Source: Ochlerotatus camptorhynchus (Eukaryota > Arthropoda > Insecta > Diptera > Culicidae). From it: 64,000 nucleotides of DNA. A model generated the notes under the pieces. It did not search any database. It was given only the letters and a program-made list of their open reading frames with translations, and had not been told where the DNA came from. The position numbers were made by a program, and so were the translations under genes. The stretch lies in the NCBI RefSeq assembly GCF_037179485.1, contig NW_027040691.1, forward strand, positions 5,001 to 69,000, written 5' to 3'. Shown here in pieces: positions 34,716 to 47,205 of the stretch (positions within the stretch are counted from its first letter, which is position 1; every line of letters starts with the position of its first letter).

Positions 34716-37700
34716 GTGCAGGTAATATTGAGCTCTGAGAAGTAATACTTTTCTTCAGCTAAAAGCAAGTAGATCCGCACGGCAAGAGAGCACGATGCGG
34801 ACGGACAACAAGTGAGTTCGGCCATGGATGTCTTAAACAATTGAGAAAAATTTCAAACCTTTCATAGCAATGATTAAGCCCGACATATTGGTAGCTTTAA
34901 AATCAACTTTTTCTCGATTTGCAGGGTAGGTCCTAAGAGTAAAGTCATGCAAACTTTAGAATTGTTTTGAAGGTTTTGCTTACAGTGACTTACAGGAATA
35001 TGATCTTGAAGCAACAAGGGAAAGTTTAGAGTAATTTCGAAGCTTCTCGTACCAAATTAAGAAGACTCAAGAACAGGCACAAAATAGCAGTCAAAGCAAA
35101 GTCCTGAGATCTCAAAAGACCCAGAAAATCATATTGAGTTGGACTCATGTCTGGATTTATGTCATCCTCGTGAAGGTCTTGAAAAATTTGCTTGTACATT
35201 TGTTGCATGATAAATATGCAGAAGATGTAATAAATCCAACATTGGATGTAAAAGAAATTTGTTTTGCATGTAGGGTGCTATTTTGGAAGTTCATTAGATT
35301 CGGCATAAGAACGTGATTAAAATTCAGAGTTTCTCCTTCTTGAGTTTCTTTATTCTTTAATCAGGATATTTCATTTAAAACAATTTAATACTGTAATGAC
35401 ATTAGTGTTCATCGCCTCATGGTATACCATTTACCTTACAGACATAACAAACCGGTCTAAAAATTAGGGAGAAATCCCTTAGTAGTTACCGAGGAGATTT
35501 TCCATCGCCCATAAAATGCCATCCCTTGAAGCGAAGAACTAACCCAAGCCAAATATTCTACTTGAGTGGTAAAACCACTGCGTAAAGTGGTCATTCATTA
35601 TCCTGCCTACTCACACAGCAAGATCCCGGAACATCAAATCATCAACGGTTGAAGGAAAACGAGGAAAAATTCCTAAATGGATGAGTCTGGCTTTGAAATA
35701 GGGGGAGATTGTTTCCGACAGTAGTTTTCCTGGTCTGTATGCATATAGAAGACCGAGGAAAAAAGTGTTTCATTTTCCCTGATGGGATGCCTTCGGAATA
35801 CACGCCCAGGTACTTGAGCAACTCATCCACGTGATTTGGGCCCCGTTGCTTCCGAGCGCACAGTCTTCGGAAGATGGCTTTGTTACGGGAGATGCCCTCT
35901 CAACAGGAGCTCTAAATGGGATTGGATCGTACCAGTTTAGGGAAAAATGTAATTAATTTCAGATTTATGCATTGACTGATCCACAGCTCGTTATGAAACT
36001 TTCCTCGATTTTTATCCCCCTCCGACAATTCGTGTAGTCAAGGCTTCCCCCGACGCCCGGATCCATGGATACCTTAAGCATCGTAAATACTTCCGTCCCC
36101 TCTCCCCTTTGAACCCAGCAACGAGTGCGGTTTGGCTCATATAGCAACTTTTGAAGTTCCACTGCACCCATTTCAATTCCTCCCACCCATCATCCGCTCA
36201 GCTGCACACCCCGTAATTATTTATGATTACTTCTTTCACCCGCAATTTTCTTCTACTTCCGGATGAGCTCCCAGCTGGAGACAGCCCTCATCCCGGGGAG
36301 ATTTTCCACTTGGAAGGATGCCCTGCTTCTCGTCGCATATGTAATCTCAACGGTCGGGGAAACGAAACAGGACAAGACAAGGACTCAGCCATCCTCAACA
36401 TCAACGTCTCCAACTCCGTCCGGGGGCGCGCATTTTCACTTTGCTTTGTGTGGCGATGCGATGAAAATGATGATAATGAGTAAGATGAGCATTACAGGGT
36501 TCTCCTGTGTTGAGGACGAGCACCGAGGACACTCATCGGCTGTGATGGAGAAGTTTGATGAAGAAGCACCACTGGCTATCCCGCATTGGCACAGCATCAT
36601 AGCATAGCAAACGCATACACATTCACACACACCCATCACAGTATAATTAAAAGTTGGTGTGTTCTAGAACCAGAAGGACAGATCTAATGGGATGGGATCG
36701 GTCGGTGTTGATTACTAGCAGTGCATCCGCGCCGTAAGGCTTCGGCTGTTGACGACGATGATGGCCTGCGAAATGAGACGTGTTCTTGACAGCAAACTCT
36801 ACCGGCTCGTGTCGTAATTTGTTCGCCTCTATGCTGATGATGATTAGAAGTGCGGTAAGTGTGAGTGATGTCGAACCAGGCAAAAACCAGTGTTAACTGT
36901 CAGGCGAGTAATTGGACGTTTATGGTGTTGATATTCCAGTTCGGGGGTAGGTTTTGATGGCATTTGATTGAGATTTGATAAATGTTTACTAGAATTTGTG
37001 CGTAAGCTTTTTTTTCCCGAATGGACCGTTTACGTAGCAAAATGTTCCATCCATAACGTCCGTCAGAAACGGTTAACTGGGCAACCCAATCGAAACAGCA
37101 TTTTCGAAGGCTATCCTGCCAGAAATTAGACTTCCAGCATTTAGTGAGAAGATTGCAGACTGGGTGACATTCCGTGGTAGTTTCACAGCCTAATCCAAAT
37201 AGGAAGCTATCATACATGAACAGAATCAGCGTGGATTAATTGCGTGGAAACTCATCGTGAAGGAATTTAATATAAATGGCGGCCTTTTCGTGGTGAAAAG
37301 ATTTTAACGAGAAAACTATGACGGAATGTGCAATTTGATAATTGCGTTAAGGACAACTGGTGTATTCTTGGATGCATCACAGCGCTACAGGTAAGAAATT
37401 AAAATTTCGCGGCACGATCAAAACAGATTTTTCTTACCGATCGGCATTTTTCTACTACTCAATCAATTCTGGGGCCATATTGATATCAAGATTTTACAAT
37501 ATCAGAGTAAAAAGTTAGGTCGCTGTGCCATCTTTATGTATGAGTGGCGAATTATCTTTTTGGTAAGCCGGTAGACAGTTTTAGTTATTAAGAGAAACTC
37601 GAGGTATCATCCCTCGTAAATGTTTCGTTTAATTGGGTTTGTTGTCTAAATTGCATTTCTGGTCCACTATGCTCAACTCGAAGGATGTGCTGACCTACGC

Positions 37701-37830
37701 CCCCATCGTCCCTTTCTTTGGCCCTCTTGGTCCCGTCATCACTTCTTCATCCCTTTTGCACTCTTTGCCCCCCCCCCCTTTCGCCCCATCCGGCCGATAA
37801 CCATGTTAAAGCTATTTTCTGCTTTTTATT
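34716..37830. other. Long unassigned stretch, no gene seen
   Basis: Open frames are short and overlap on both strands; the longest, 36263-36607 (plus), has no motif. No repeats shared with the rest of the window were noticed. It could be unique intergenic or intronic DNA. A short (CA/ACAC)-rich patch sits at about 36610-36635 and a 13-C run near 37770. Confidence 0.4.
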
Positions 37831-38470
37831 AGGGTGCCTCTATTCATCTTTAGGGTGCCATCGAAATCATTCTAACTTTTTTGTTTTGACTTTTAGAACT
37901 AATTTCACCCTCTATTTTTACCGAAGATATATTCAATGTTGATAAATTTTGGCATTTTGGAGTTACACGAACTTTCATAATTTACATGAGGTTTTTTGAA
38001 GCTATTTTACTCCATTAAAAAAAATTCAGTCTCGCAGTTTTACCCTCAAATATTGCGTTATGTGTGACCTTTCAAAAGCCGTATCAAGAAACAAATTATC
38101 TGTTTAGCTACTTGAGATATTAACATGTGAAGACGGCAAACTTTTTTTCAAATAATACTACTCATAACTTTTGAATGTTAAGCTACACCCAAATACTCTA
38201 AGACATGAAAATGTGCGCCATAATTTTCCCGACAACTCTTATCGAGACTACTTTTTCGAAATGTTAAAAAAAAAAATTAAACTGATTTTTTTAGGCACCA
38301 CAGTTTAGAGCAGAAAAGTATTCATGGTTAAATGAAGAGCTAAGATAATGATGTATTCAGCAAAGTTGCTTGAAATGATTGCTTATACAGCTTTTCTGAA
38401 GAATGTAACCACCTTTAGCTTAATGCAAAAAAGTTCGGAATCTGATTTATATTAAAATGAGGATCACCCT
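37831..38470. mobile_element. Possible MITE with short AGGGTG ends
   Basis: The left edge AGGGTGCCTCTATTC and reverse-complemented right edge AGGGTGATCCTCATTTT share AGGGTG and a C/T-rich follow-on. The interior is AT-rich and noncoding. The left motif is repeated 20 bases in (TTAGGGTGCCA). The target duplication is unclear, so this is tentative. Confidence 0.35.
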
Positions 38471-39077
38471 AATTGTATATTTTTTATAAAAAGAAGTGCC
38501 ATTTTATTATAAACAACTTCTACGAAGACACTTACCCCTATTGGCGTAAAAATGAGAGGTCAGGGGGTGCCTGGTTCACTCCAGACCTAGGGTTCCTTCC
38601 CCCCCCCCTTTCATAGAATTGTTGAACAATATACCGGAGTATTCTATATTTACGTTACAGTGGTATTTTTCCAGATTATCCAGTAAACTTTTATATTTCT
38701 TTGATTTGTTTTCCGTAATAAGTACCAACGCTACCGTTGCCAGGGAGGCAGCTCACAAGCCTGAACCCATCAATTCATGGACCGGGGACCAACGGCATTA
38801 GCTTCCTGAGAAACCGAGCAGCACTGAAGTCCCGATGACCGCTATCGGTGGCAGATTACCGGAACGTGCAGGTGGCCATGATGATGACTGGATGTGACTA
38901 CACGTCGGAGGCCGTGGACGATGGCGGTCTTGAAATGCCAGGCACTGTCGGTGGTGGCTTACTATTTGAGGCTAATAGGTGGCAACGGCTTAGGTGATGT
39001 TGTGATACTGGGTTGCAAGATGGTGATATCGAATTGCTGATTTCACCGCAGTAGAGAAACCGGCCGCTGTTGATGTA
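38471..39077. other. Unassigned noncoding sequence
   Basis: No gene or clear repeat. The short segment near 38740-38790 resembles SINE body words (CATGGACCGGGGACCAACGG, the reverse complement of CCGTTGGTCCCCGGTTCATG), so a minus-strand SINE fragment is likely at about 38740-38795. Confidence 0.45.
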
Positions 39078-39089
39078 AAGTTACTGATC

Positions 39090-39385
39090 TTCTTCTTCTT
39101 CGCATTTCAAGCTAATTGCATATCGCATATTAGCTTATTGCATGCTCTCAACTTAGTGTTCTAGATGCACTTCCACAGTTATTAATTGAGAGCTTTCGAT
39201 GCCTGTACCATTTTTGCATTGGTATAATTGTGTGGCAAGTTCAATCATACTTCTATGCCCAGGGAAGTCGAGAAATTTTCCAACGCGAAAAATTCCTAGA
39301 CCGAACCGGGAATCGAATCCAGCTACCTCCAGCATGGTCTTGCTTTGTAGCTGCGCCTTTACCGACTGAGCTAAGGGAGGCCCCT
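39090..39385 (-). mobile_element. Second tRNA-derived SINE family, minus strand, with 12-bp target duplication
   Basis: On the minus strand the element starts with a tRNA-like head: A box TAGCTCAGTCGGTAAAGG and B box GGATTCGATTCCCG, then a body of about 200 bases ending in a GAAGAAGAAGAA tail. AAGTTACTGATC flanks it on both sides (39078-39089 and 39386-39397). The head and body differ from the SINE at 30060-30340, so this is a separate family. Confidence 0.93.
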
Positions 39386-39397
39386 AAGTTACTGATC

Positions 39398-40337
39398 CTC
39401 GTGGCTATTGACGACGGTAGTTTGGACATACTTAGAGGTCCCAGAACTCGGGAGACCACGGATGTTAGCGGTATAAGAGGATAAAATCCTGTTGCTTCTG
39501 TGAGAGCAGAGCTCTCTGTTACGGCAATGCCCCAGGTCCCTGGCCAAGGGGATCAACTGCGTGGGCTATCCACCAGCCTCTTTTGTTGGCTTAGCTCACG
39601 ACACTTCCCCAGGCCGACTCTCTACAAAGAGTGGGATGGTGAGGCAGATCAGGGCGCAAATAGCACTTTACTCGGTCTTCTTTTATGCGCTTTTAATTTA
39701 GTTTTTTTTAAGTACTTGCGAATGTAGGGGTGTGTGTGAGTGTGTAACGGGTTGGCTTGCATGCTAGATTGTGAATCGCTGGGTGGATGACCCGGCGGAT
39801 AATGAGCTGCTGGCTTCATCAGTCATGATGATGAATGTGATGGAATGATCGCACCGAACCTCGAACTGATCACAGTTGCCGTTTTCCAACGACAGAGCAG
39901 CGATTTCACGATGTCTCCGGACGCTCGCTTGGAGGGTTTATTTCCCTATCGTCTCACAATTATGAGCAAAACAGCTGTTACTGTTGATTAACAGTAGTCA
40001 ATGGCTACCCGCAACGTGCCACAACCAGTGTTGATTAAAATCATGATCAGAAAATAAAAATCAGCTATCCTTCAAGATCAATATCACATAAAATCACAGG
40101 CACCACAAGCCATCATCACTACGAAAATCAACCGTGATTTTCGACCAATACCAGCTAGGATTTTCGATTCCCAAAATCAACCACAATCAATATCAACCAA
40201 GATCAAAATCATCGAAAATCATAGGATTAGAAGATATGTTAAATTCTAGAGTCTGGGACATTCTGAAATTCAACTCAGCATTCCTGATGAAATTAAAATG
40301 ATGGATTTCAACCCAAGATCGCTTCCACAAATCCAGT
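39398..40337. other. Unassigned, with an AAATCA-rich patch
   Basis: No gene recognised. From about 40025 to 40225 the words AAAATCA, GATCAAAATC and ATCAACCA recur and may be a decayed simple repeat. Confidence 0.4.
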
Positions 40338-40569
40338 ATGGCGGACCAAAATCCAATATGGTGGCCTCCAGACAGCGAATATGCATCTAAACCCATGCAA
40401 TATAGGTATCTACGGAATGGGCTTGATTAGTAGATGGCGGACCAAAATCCAAATGTCAATTTTCCACTTCTACTCATCGAGCCCATTCCATAGACACCCA
40501 TATTGCATGGATTCAGATGCATATACGCTGTCCGGAGGCCGCCATATTGGATTTTGGTCCACCATCTAG
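40338..40569. mobile_element. Hairpin (fold-back) element of about 230 bp
   Basis: The left arm GGCGGACCAAAATCCAATAT and reverse-complemented right arm GGTGGACCAAAATCCAATAT align, as do the inner words CATGCAATAT(A/G)GGT and GGAATGGGCT. A further GATGGCGGACCAAAATCC sits in the loop (about 40434-40451). It is noncoding; termini are approximate and no target duplication was fixed. Confidence 0.6.
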
Positions 40570-40621
40570 TATTCGAAAATGGCTACGGATGTCGGTTTCT
40601 TACTTTGACTGTAATGCCAAG

Positions 40622-41905
40622 GTATTGATTTTCCGTTTGGTGATGTTCCGAGGAACGTTTCAGTAAATGATCAAACGCTTGGTGCAATTGATGTTAATGC
40701 TGACATGGTTTCCAAGCCCGCGACTCTGCTCAAGTAATACTTCAATCCAGGACCCGATGGAGTTCCATCTGTATTTTTGAAGAGACATATTGCTAGCTTG
40801 TTAATGCCGCTTCATCATATATTACGCATGTCCCTCTCCAATGGCATATTTCCATCCAGCTGGAAATTTTCGCACATGTTTCCCGTCCACAGAAAGGTAA
40901 CGAAACGAGCTGTGGACAACTATTCGAGCTAGTGATTATGGAACGGGTGCTGTCCCATTGTAAGCAGTATTTAAGTGCTGATCAACATGGGTTTACTGTC
41001 GGCCGCTCTACAACCACCAAGCTGCTGTGTCTCACATCGTATATAACCGAAAGCATGTCGGATCGGGTTCAAACGGACGTTATTTATTCAGACCTATCCA
41101 CAGTATTCGACAAGTTATTGGGATTGCTAAGCACGGCAGGCTTGGTGCATGCGGTAATCTTCTGAGTTGGTTTCGATCGTATCTTACCGGTTGCCAACTA
41201 AGGGTTACCATAGGAGATTGCAGATCAGCTAGTTTCTTCACCACATCAGGTATACCTCAGGGAAGTCATCTGGGACCGTTGATTTTTATACTGTACTTCA
41301 ACGACGTGCTTCTGCTCCTTGGTTATCATATGCAGATGACCTCAAAATCTGCCTATGAATTCGCTCCATTGCTGACTATTACTTTCTTCAACTTCAGCTG
41401 AATGTATTCGCTAGTTAGTGCAGTTTAAACCTTCTAATTACCTTCTAACGAAAACAACAACCGATAATATTTAGCTATGACCTACTTGGCCCGACAGTCG
41501 AACGCGTGAATCAGGTGAAAGACTTGGGTGAGATCTTGGATTCGCAGCTATCATTTAAGTAACACATTGCATATGTTGTCGATAAGGCAATGCGTCAAGA
41601 ACTTTAGGGTTCATTTTTAGGATAGCTAAAAATTTCACCGATATCTACTGTCTAAAATCTCTTTATTGTTCGCTTGCTCGATCGACGCTTGAGTATTATT
41701 CAGCGGTTTGGAACCCAAACTACAACAACGGTGCCGAGAGAATTGAATCTGTGCAACGTCGCTTTCTTCGTTTTGCGTTGCGTAGATTGCCTTGGAATGA
41801 TCCGTTTCGAATACCCAGTTACGAAAGCCGTTGTCAACTTGTCGACCTAGAACTTCTCCGGACTAAAGGGAGTTAAACATCAAATAGCATCACGGAAAAA
41901 AAACT
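40622..41905 (+). pseudogene. CR1-like LINE fragment (reverse transcriptase), many frame breaks
   Basis: Blocks in order: GPDGVPSVFLKRHIASL; NGIFPSSWKFSHMFP; SHCKQYLSADQHGFT; QTDVIYSDLSTVFDK; WFRSYLTGCQL; SGIPQGSHLGPLIFILYFND; a frame-shifted active-site region (the YADD-coding bases lie near 41330 but out of frame); LDSQLSFK; and RIESVQRRFLRFALRRLPW near 41740. The same family as 61920-63583, and it preserves a segment (about 41700-41800) deleted in that copy. Stops and shifts throughout. Confidence 0.8.
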
Positions 41906-41989
41906 ATACAGTGTGCTAGGCACACACTGTATACATTGTTTTTCACCTGCACTTCTAGGCCCAAAAATCATTTCACATCTCCAAGACAC

Positions 41990-43100
41990 TCAATATCAAA
42001 ACTCTTCCGGAGCTGTTCGTGTACATAGATTCAAATAAACATTCTTCTCGGTCACAGTTGCTACAAACAGACACAAATCAGCAGTATTAGTTTCGAACCC
42101 AATCTTCTTCAATACCACGGTTAACTTTTCGTTCCAGCAACGAGCCGATTGCTTCAGTCCGTAGATGCTCCTGCGCAGCCGGCAAACAAGCTCTTCCTCG
42201 TCTTGAGCTACATAATCCGGAGGCTGCTTCATTTATAGTTCTTCGTTGATGTTTCTATACAAGTTGGCCGTACGGACGTCGAGATGTTTCAGCACGAGAT
42301 TCCTCTTCCCCGCTAACGTCTAACTGTGACTTGTCTGGTCACCGGAGCGAACACCTCTTAAAAATCGATGCCATACGTTTGCGTGAATCCCTGTGCCACG
42401 ACTCGCGCTTTGTAAAGCACGATCTCGTTGACCTTTTTCCGCTTGATTTTATAAGCCCATCGGCAACCAACAAGCTTCTTACCTCTGGGAAGCGGAACTA
42501 GTTCCCAAGTACCGTTCTTTTTGGGAGACTCCAATTCACTATCCATTGCAGCAACGCATGCATCCCGTTCCAGACGAGCCATTGCCTTTTCAAACTTTAC
42601 CGGTTCTACTACCGAGTGTGCTACCATACCAACGACATAGTCAGACAAATGGTTGGGTATTACACTACGCGTTCGACGGCTAGAGTGACGAACGGCTTCT
42701 TTTTGGTTTAATGACTCATCCTCTTCCTGATCCTTCTCATTCTGCTTTACAGTCAGCTAGTCCACTCCCGGATCCGAATCATCGAAGTCAAAGTAATCTC
42801 TATATTCACTTTCTTCATATTCTTGTGGGGGAACATCTTCTTCAACTGTATTCTGTTCCACTTTTTCATCGAGCGGCCACAAAACATCCACGCAAGCCTC
42901 GACACAACCCGGACATTGCTCCAAGTTCTCTTGAGAAGATCATCACCCAACTCCAGGAACCGTGTGTCACGGTTAATGATGATCTTGTCGGTGTTCGTGT
43001 TGACGGAACGGTATCCCTTGTGTGCATCCTAATATCAAATATATCATATAAACAATATGATCCATCCATGCCTTTTCCGAACATTACAATGATGACCCGA
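41990..43100 (-). pseudogene. Copia (Ty1/copia) retrotransposon fragment
   Basis: On the minus strand, the acidic linker after integrase (VEEDVPPQEYEESEY, about 42780-42850) precedes the copia-type RT start: NGTWELVPLPRGKKLVGCRW, YKARVVAQGFTQTYGIDF, then after a frame break RLRRSIYGLKQSARCWNEKL and ADLCLFV. The sequence stops just before the catalytic YVDD would be expected, near 42020. No LTR was identified. A dead internal fragment. Confidence 0.8.
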
Positions 43101-43154
43101 AAAATATTGCTTAACGCACCATCTAGCGTTGAAAAAGGTCAGCAACAATCATTA

Positions 43155-43387
43155 CAAGACCAACAATTGAAATGGCCTTAACTCCATTTTGTAAACAAAC
43201 CTTGTAAGGCCATTTGCTCGCGAACCGAAACCTACATTTGCAAACCTAAACCACAATCGGGTAGAGGAGAATTTCTCCTACCTGTTCATTATGTTGGTTT
43301 GCCTTTGCGGACTTCCGTTCGCGAGAAAATGGCCTTACAAGATTTGTTTACTAAATGGAGTTAAGGCCATTTCAATTGTTGGCCTTG
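43155..43387. mobile_element. Hairpin MITE, 233 bp, copy 2
   Basis: The arms start CAAGACCAACAATTGAAATG and, from the right, CAAGGCCAACAATTGAAATG, and stay paired for about 65 bases. ATTA flanks it on both sides (43151-43154 and 43388-43391). It has the same length as the element at 6032-6264, with shared arm word TTTTGTAAACAA and shared core (ATCGGGTAG, CCTACC, TATGTTGGTTTGCC). Noncoding. Confidence 0.85.
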
Positions 43388-43528
43388 ATTATAAAAAAAA
43401 TCGCATATTACATGAAAATTTGTCTGACGTGTCACTGTTTTCAGCATATAAAATAATATGCTGAAATAAATACATTTAAAATATTATACAAATTTAAATT
43501 TGGATTACCCCTCGTGAAGATAAACAAA
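43388..43528. other. Short AT-rich spacer
   Basis: No gene or repeat recognised. Confidence 0.4.
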
Positions 43529-44249
43529 TACATTCTTCACCCACGACATTCCCGATGAGAAACCATTCAAGGTCTTCATCAGGGGCCTACCAAACTTCGA
43601 CCCGAAGTTTATCGAAGCTGAAATCAGAGACCGGTATAAGCTGGCCCCAAGTGCCGTCTATCGGATAACAAGGAGGGACAAAAATGTGAAGGCGTATCCG
43701 GATTGCCTTTTCCTGGTACACTTGCATAAGGGAACAGTGACGCTCAACGCGCTGAAAGCCATCCGCTCCATCAATTCCATCACCGTCTGCTGGGAGCCAT
43801 ACCGTGGCGGCCATCGCGATGTGACTCAGTGCCAACGGTGTATGAACTTCGAACACGGCACCCGCAACTGCAACATTAAGCCACGCTGTCGAAATTGCGC
43901 TCAAGACCACACCACTTCCGACTGCCCTGCTGATGGAGCCGTGGCGTTAAAATGCGCCAACTGTAGTGGTGCTCACGAAGGATCCAACAAGCAGTGCCCT
44001 AGACGCGAGGATTTCAAGCGCATCCGAAATCAGGCGACCACCAACAATCAACCAGCACGAAGGAAGGATAAGGCTCCGGCTTTCAGGGCGGAGGACTTTC
44101 CGCCTCTTCATGGACAAGCGAATCCAAGGGTGCGATCCACTCCCCCTCAGAAAACGTCTGGATCTGCTGGTCTCCATACCCCCCTGGAGTCTCGAGACAA
44201 CCAACAGCTCAACCAAATAATCCCGATCTGTTCTCAGCGGATGAACTGA
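43529..44249 (+). pseudogene. Jockey LINE A ORF1 (gag-like, three zinc knuckles), N-terminus missing
   Basis: The reading starts with THDIPDEKPFKVFIRGLPNF, the RNA-binding domain, passing RNKVKAYP-like sequence to three knuckles: CQRCMNFEHGTRNC, CRNCAQDHTTSDC and CANCSGAHEGSNKQC. A Pro/Arg-rich tail with AEDFPPL follows, and the stop is at 44247-44249. The frame is open over the whole surviving part. The N-terminal about 100 residues expected for the family are absent. Confidence 0.75.
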
Positions 44250-44340
44250 TGGAGATTTTCATCAACATGACCGGTGCTCTACGTAAGTGCCGCAGTAAGC
44301 CCGAACAGATTCAAGTGCTCGGTAATTTCATCATCCAGTA

Positions 44341-46940
44341 TGGTATCTAAACCGCTAGCCATCGCTACCTGGAACGCTTGCTCTGTAAGAGCTAAACAGA
44401 TTGAGCTTGACAACTTCCTCCGCATAGGATCGACGTGGGTCTTCTAACCGAGACCCACCTAAAGTCCGGTGACAGCTTATGGTTGCTTGACCACAAAATT
44501 ATCCGGCCTGATCGCACCCGCTCCAGGGGGGGGGGGGTGTATCGTATGGTCATCTTGCGAAAGAGAATCAAGTTCTTCACTCTGCCCCACATCCGCACTT
44601 CTATCATCGAGCAGGTTAGTGTGGAGGTGGTATCACCAACTGGAAACATCCGGTTTATCGCTGTTTACTGCCCACGCCAGTGTACCGCATCCAACGGACT
44701 AGGATTCCAATTCAAGAAGGACCTGACCGCCATCACCCGTACTAGCTCCCGATTCATCGTTGGGGGCGACCTGAATGCCCGCCATGAAGCGTGGCGGAAC
44801 TAACAGCGGAACCGGAACGGATGTCTATTGTTCGACCACGCACAACATGGACTGTACACTGTGCAGTTTCCGGACGAACCAACTTTCATCTCTCCGGCGG
44901 GAAATCCCTCCACCCTGGACTTTTTCCTGTCAAACATCGCACTATCCAATCCGGAGGCGCACAACGATCTCAGCTGGTGGTGACTGAAGTCGGTGTCAAC
45001 GTGGCTCCTGCTAGAAGCTGCCTGCGTAAAGACTACCACCATGTCAATTGGGTGCAGTGCGGACGAATAGTGGACAGCAACATCGATGAAAATCCACCGC
45101 TCGACACCGTAGATGACATCGACCGGACGCTGGAAGGACTCCAACAGACCATATCCATGGCTGATGAGGCATACGTTCGACAAGTTCCTGTGAGGTGTAA
45201 GTTTGTTGCTATTAATTCCCACACCCAATTACTGATTCGGTTGAGAAATGTTCGTAGACGCCAGTTTCAGAGGACTGGAGATCTGTGAAATGGCCAATCT
45301 GAACAGGCAGATTGCTTCCAGAATGGACTCACTCCGAAATGAAAGTTTGCAGAATCTGGACGACCGCTCCAGACCATTCTGGAAGGTAGCCAAGGTCCTG
45401 AAAACTCATCTCAAACCCATTCCACCTCTCAGAGTCGAAAATGATGACGATCGGCTTTTAATCACCCCACAGGAGAAAGCAAATGCGATCGGCGAGCATG
45501 TCGCTTCATCGCATTTGCTTGGCTCGAATATCCAAAGTCCGCTCGAAGATCAGGTTGCGCAATGCGTACAAAACCTAGATGCCTTCCCTTGTGTCGTGCC
45601 TCCGGTGGATATGATTACAGTACAACAGATTTGCTCAGCGCTGAAATGCACCAAAAACATGAAGGCTCCCGGGTTTGACGGTATATTCAACTTGATCTTG
45701 AAGAGACTCAGCATGAAAGTGCAGTCTCTTCTAACCGCTATCTTCAACAGATGTTTGGAACTGCCCTACTTTCCAAGCATCTGGAAAGTAGCAAAAATCA
45801 TACCAATCCGCAAACCCGGTAAGGATCCAACATTGTCTTCAAGCTACCGACCAATCAGCCTCCTTTCAGCGCTGATCAAATTGTTCGAGAAACTCATTCT
45901 CAATCGTTTGCTCAAGTTTGTTGAGGAAAATAACATTCTCCTTCCGGAACAGGTTGGGTTCAGAAAAGGGCACTCCACCAAACACCGGCTAGTACGGGTG
46001 ATGAATAACATCCGAAGTAACAAAGCTGTATCCAAGTCCACAGCCATGGCCTTGTTAGACGTTGAGAAAGCGTTTGATAATGTCTGGCACAATGGGCTTG
46101 TATACAAGCTTTGAAACTTCAACTTTCATTTACATCTGGTTAAAATCACCCGTAACTACCTCCAGCAAAGGTCGTTTAAGGTATCGTTGAATGGTTGTCT
46201 TTCCGACACATTTTCCATCCCAGCAGGAGTCCCGCAAGGCAGTCTGCTGAGCCCCTTGCTTTACAGCATTTACACTTCAGACATTCCTCCCCATGGAGAC
46301 GGTTGCGTGTTTTTCCTGTTCGCAGATGATACCGCATTAACCGCCCAAGGAAGGATGCCTCGAACAAACTTCAATGATGCCTTAACGTCTTTGCTGATTA
46401 TGCCACCACGTAGAAAATTAAAATCAATGCCTCCAAACACAAGCGATCATGTTCCTCCATCGGCAATCGCCCAAACTGAAACCGGCTCCATCTTGTACTG
46501 TAATCATGGATGGCACAAGGGTTGAGTGGTCTGCCGAAGTAACCTATCTCGGGATGTTGTTCGATGAAAAGCTCCTCTTCCGTTCGCATGTAGAGAAAAC
46601 TGTAGTGAAGTGTTCTGCCTTGGTTAGGTGTCTGTATCCACTGATTTGCCGCAGATACAGCCTCTCAAGGGTGAACAAACTGGCTGTCTACAAACAAAGC
46701 ATCTGCGATACTCTACGCAGCTCCGGTGTGGGAATCATGTGCACAGACTCACAGGAACAAAATCCAGGTCACTCAGAATAGAGTGCTGAGGATGGTTCTT
46801 GATCGTTCTTTCGACACTAGAATAACACGTTTACACGAAGAGGCAGGCATTACCAAAATAGATTCCAGAGTTAACGAGATTAAGACTAAATTTGAACAAA
46901 AATTTATTTATCAGGACATGCTTTCTTCCGAATTTCCTTA
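44341..46940 (+). pseudogene. Jockey LINE A ORF2 (endonuclease and RT), broken
   Basis: The endonuclease start IATWNACSVRAKQIELDNF is followed by a frameshift near 44430, then GLLTETHLKSGD, VYCPRQ, GGDLNARHEAW and a stop near 44803. The region where SDHLP should be is garbled. RT at 45248-46114 is open: KAPGFDGIFNLILKRL, SYRPISLLSALIKLFEKL, QVGFRKGHSTKHRLV, ALLDVEKAFDNVWH. A stop follows, then GVPQGSLLSPLLYSIYTSD and the intact FADDTA near 46320, then a frameshift. The C-terminus reads VTYLGMLFDEKLLFRSHV. At least four breaks. A 12-G run near 44527-44538 lies in the endonuclease. Confidence 0.8.
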
Positions 46941-47174
46941 AAGGCTTTCTAGCTTTTCGCAGAAGTTTCTCCAGACTCATTTCTAGAATTTATTTTCCGC
47001 TATCCCTAGGGATGTCTTTCTTCCACTGAAATTATCTTCTGTCCTCCCTGAAAGTTCGTTTTGACTTTTCCCGAATCCTTCGTCAAACTTCTCGCGGCAG
47101 TTTCTCTTGACATCCTCCGGATTTACAGATGCTCGATTGGTGAGAACAATTTGTTCAGTAAAAATGCATTTCTC

Positions 47175-47203
<29 letters not shown>

Positions 47204-47205
<2 letters not shown>

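Larger units (their letters stand above)
43529..47203 (+). mobile_element. Jockey-clade LINE A, 5'-truncated, with poly(A) tail
   Basis: ORF1 begins mid-domain, then ORF2 endonuclease and RT follow, then a 3' UTR of about 230 bases and a 29-A tail (47175-47203). Truncation at about 43529 removed the 5' UTR and the start of ORF1. No target duplication was identified beyond the tail (ACTGTACAAC). Jockey clade is inferred from the three CCHC knuckles in ORF1 and the RT motifs. Confidence 0.8.

Noticed and set aside
36263..36607. Possible small host protein of 114 residues
   Set aside because: No motif; the frame overlaps other frames on both strands, and composition is not coding-like by eye.
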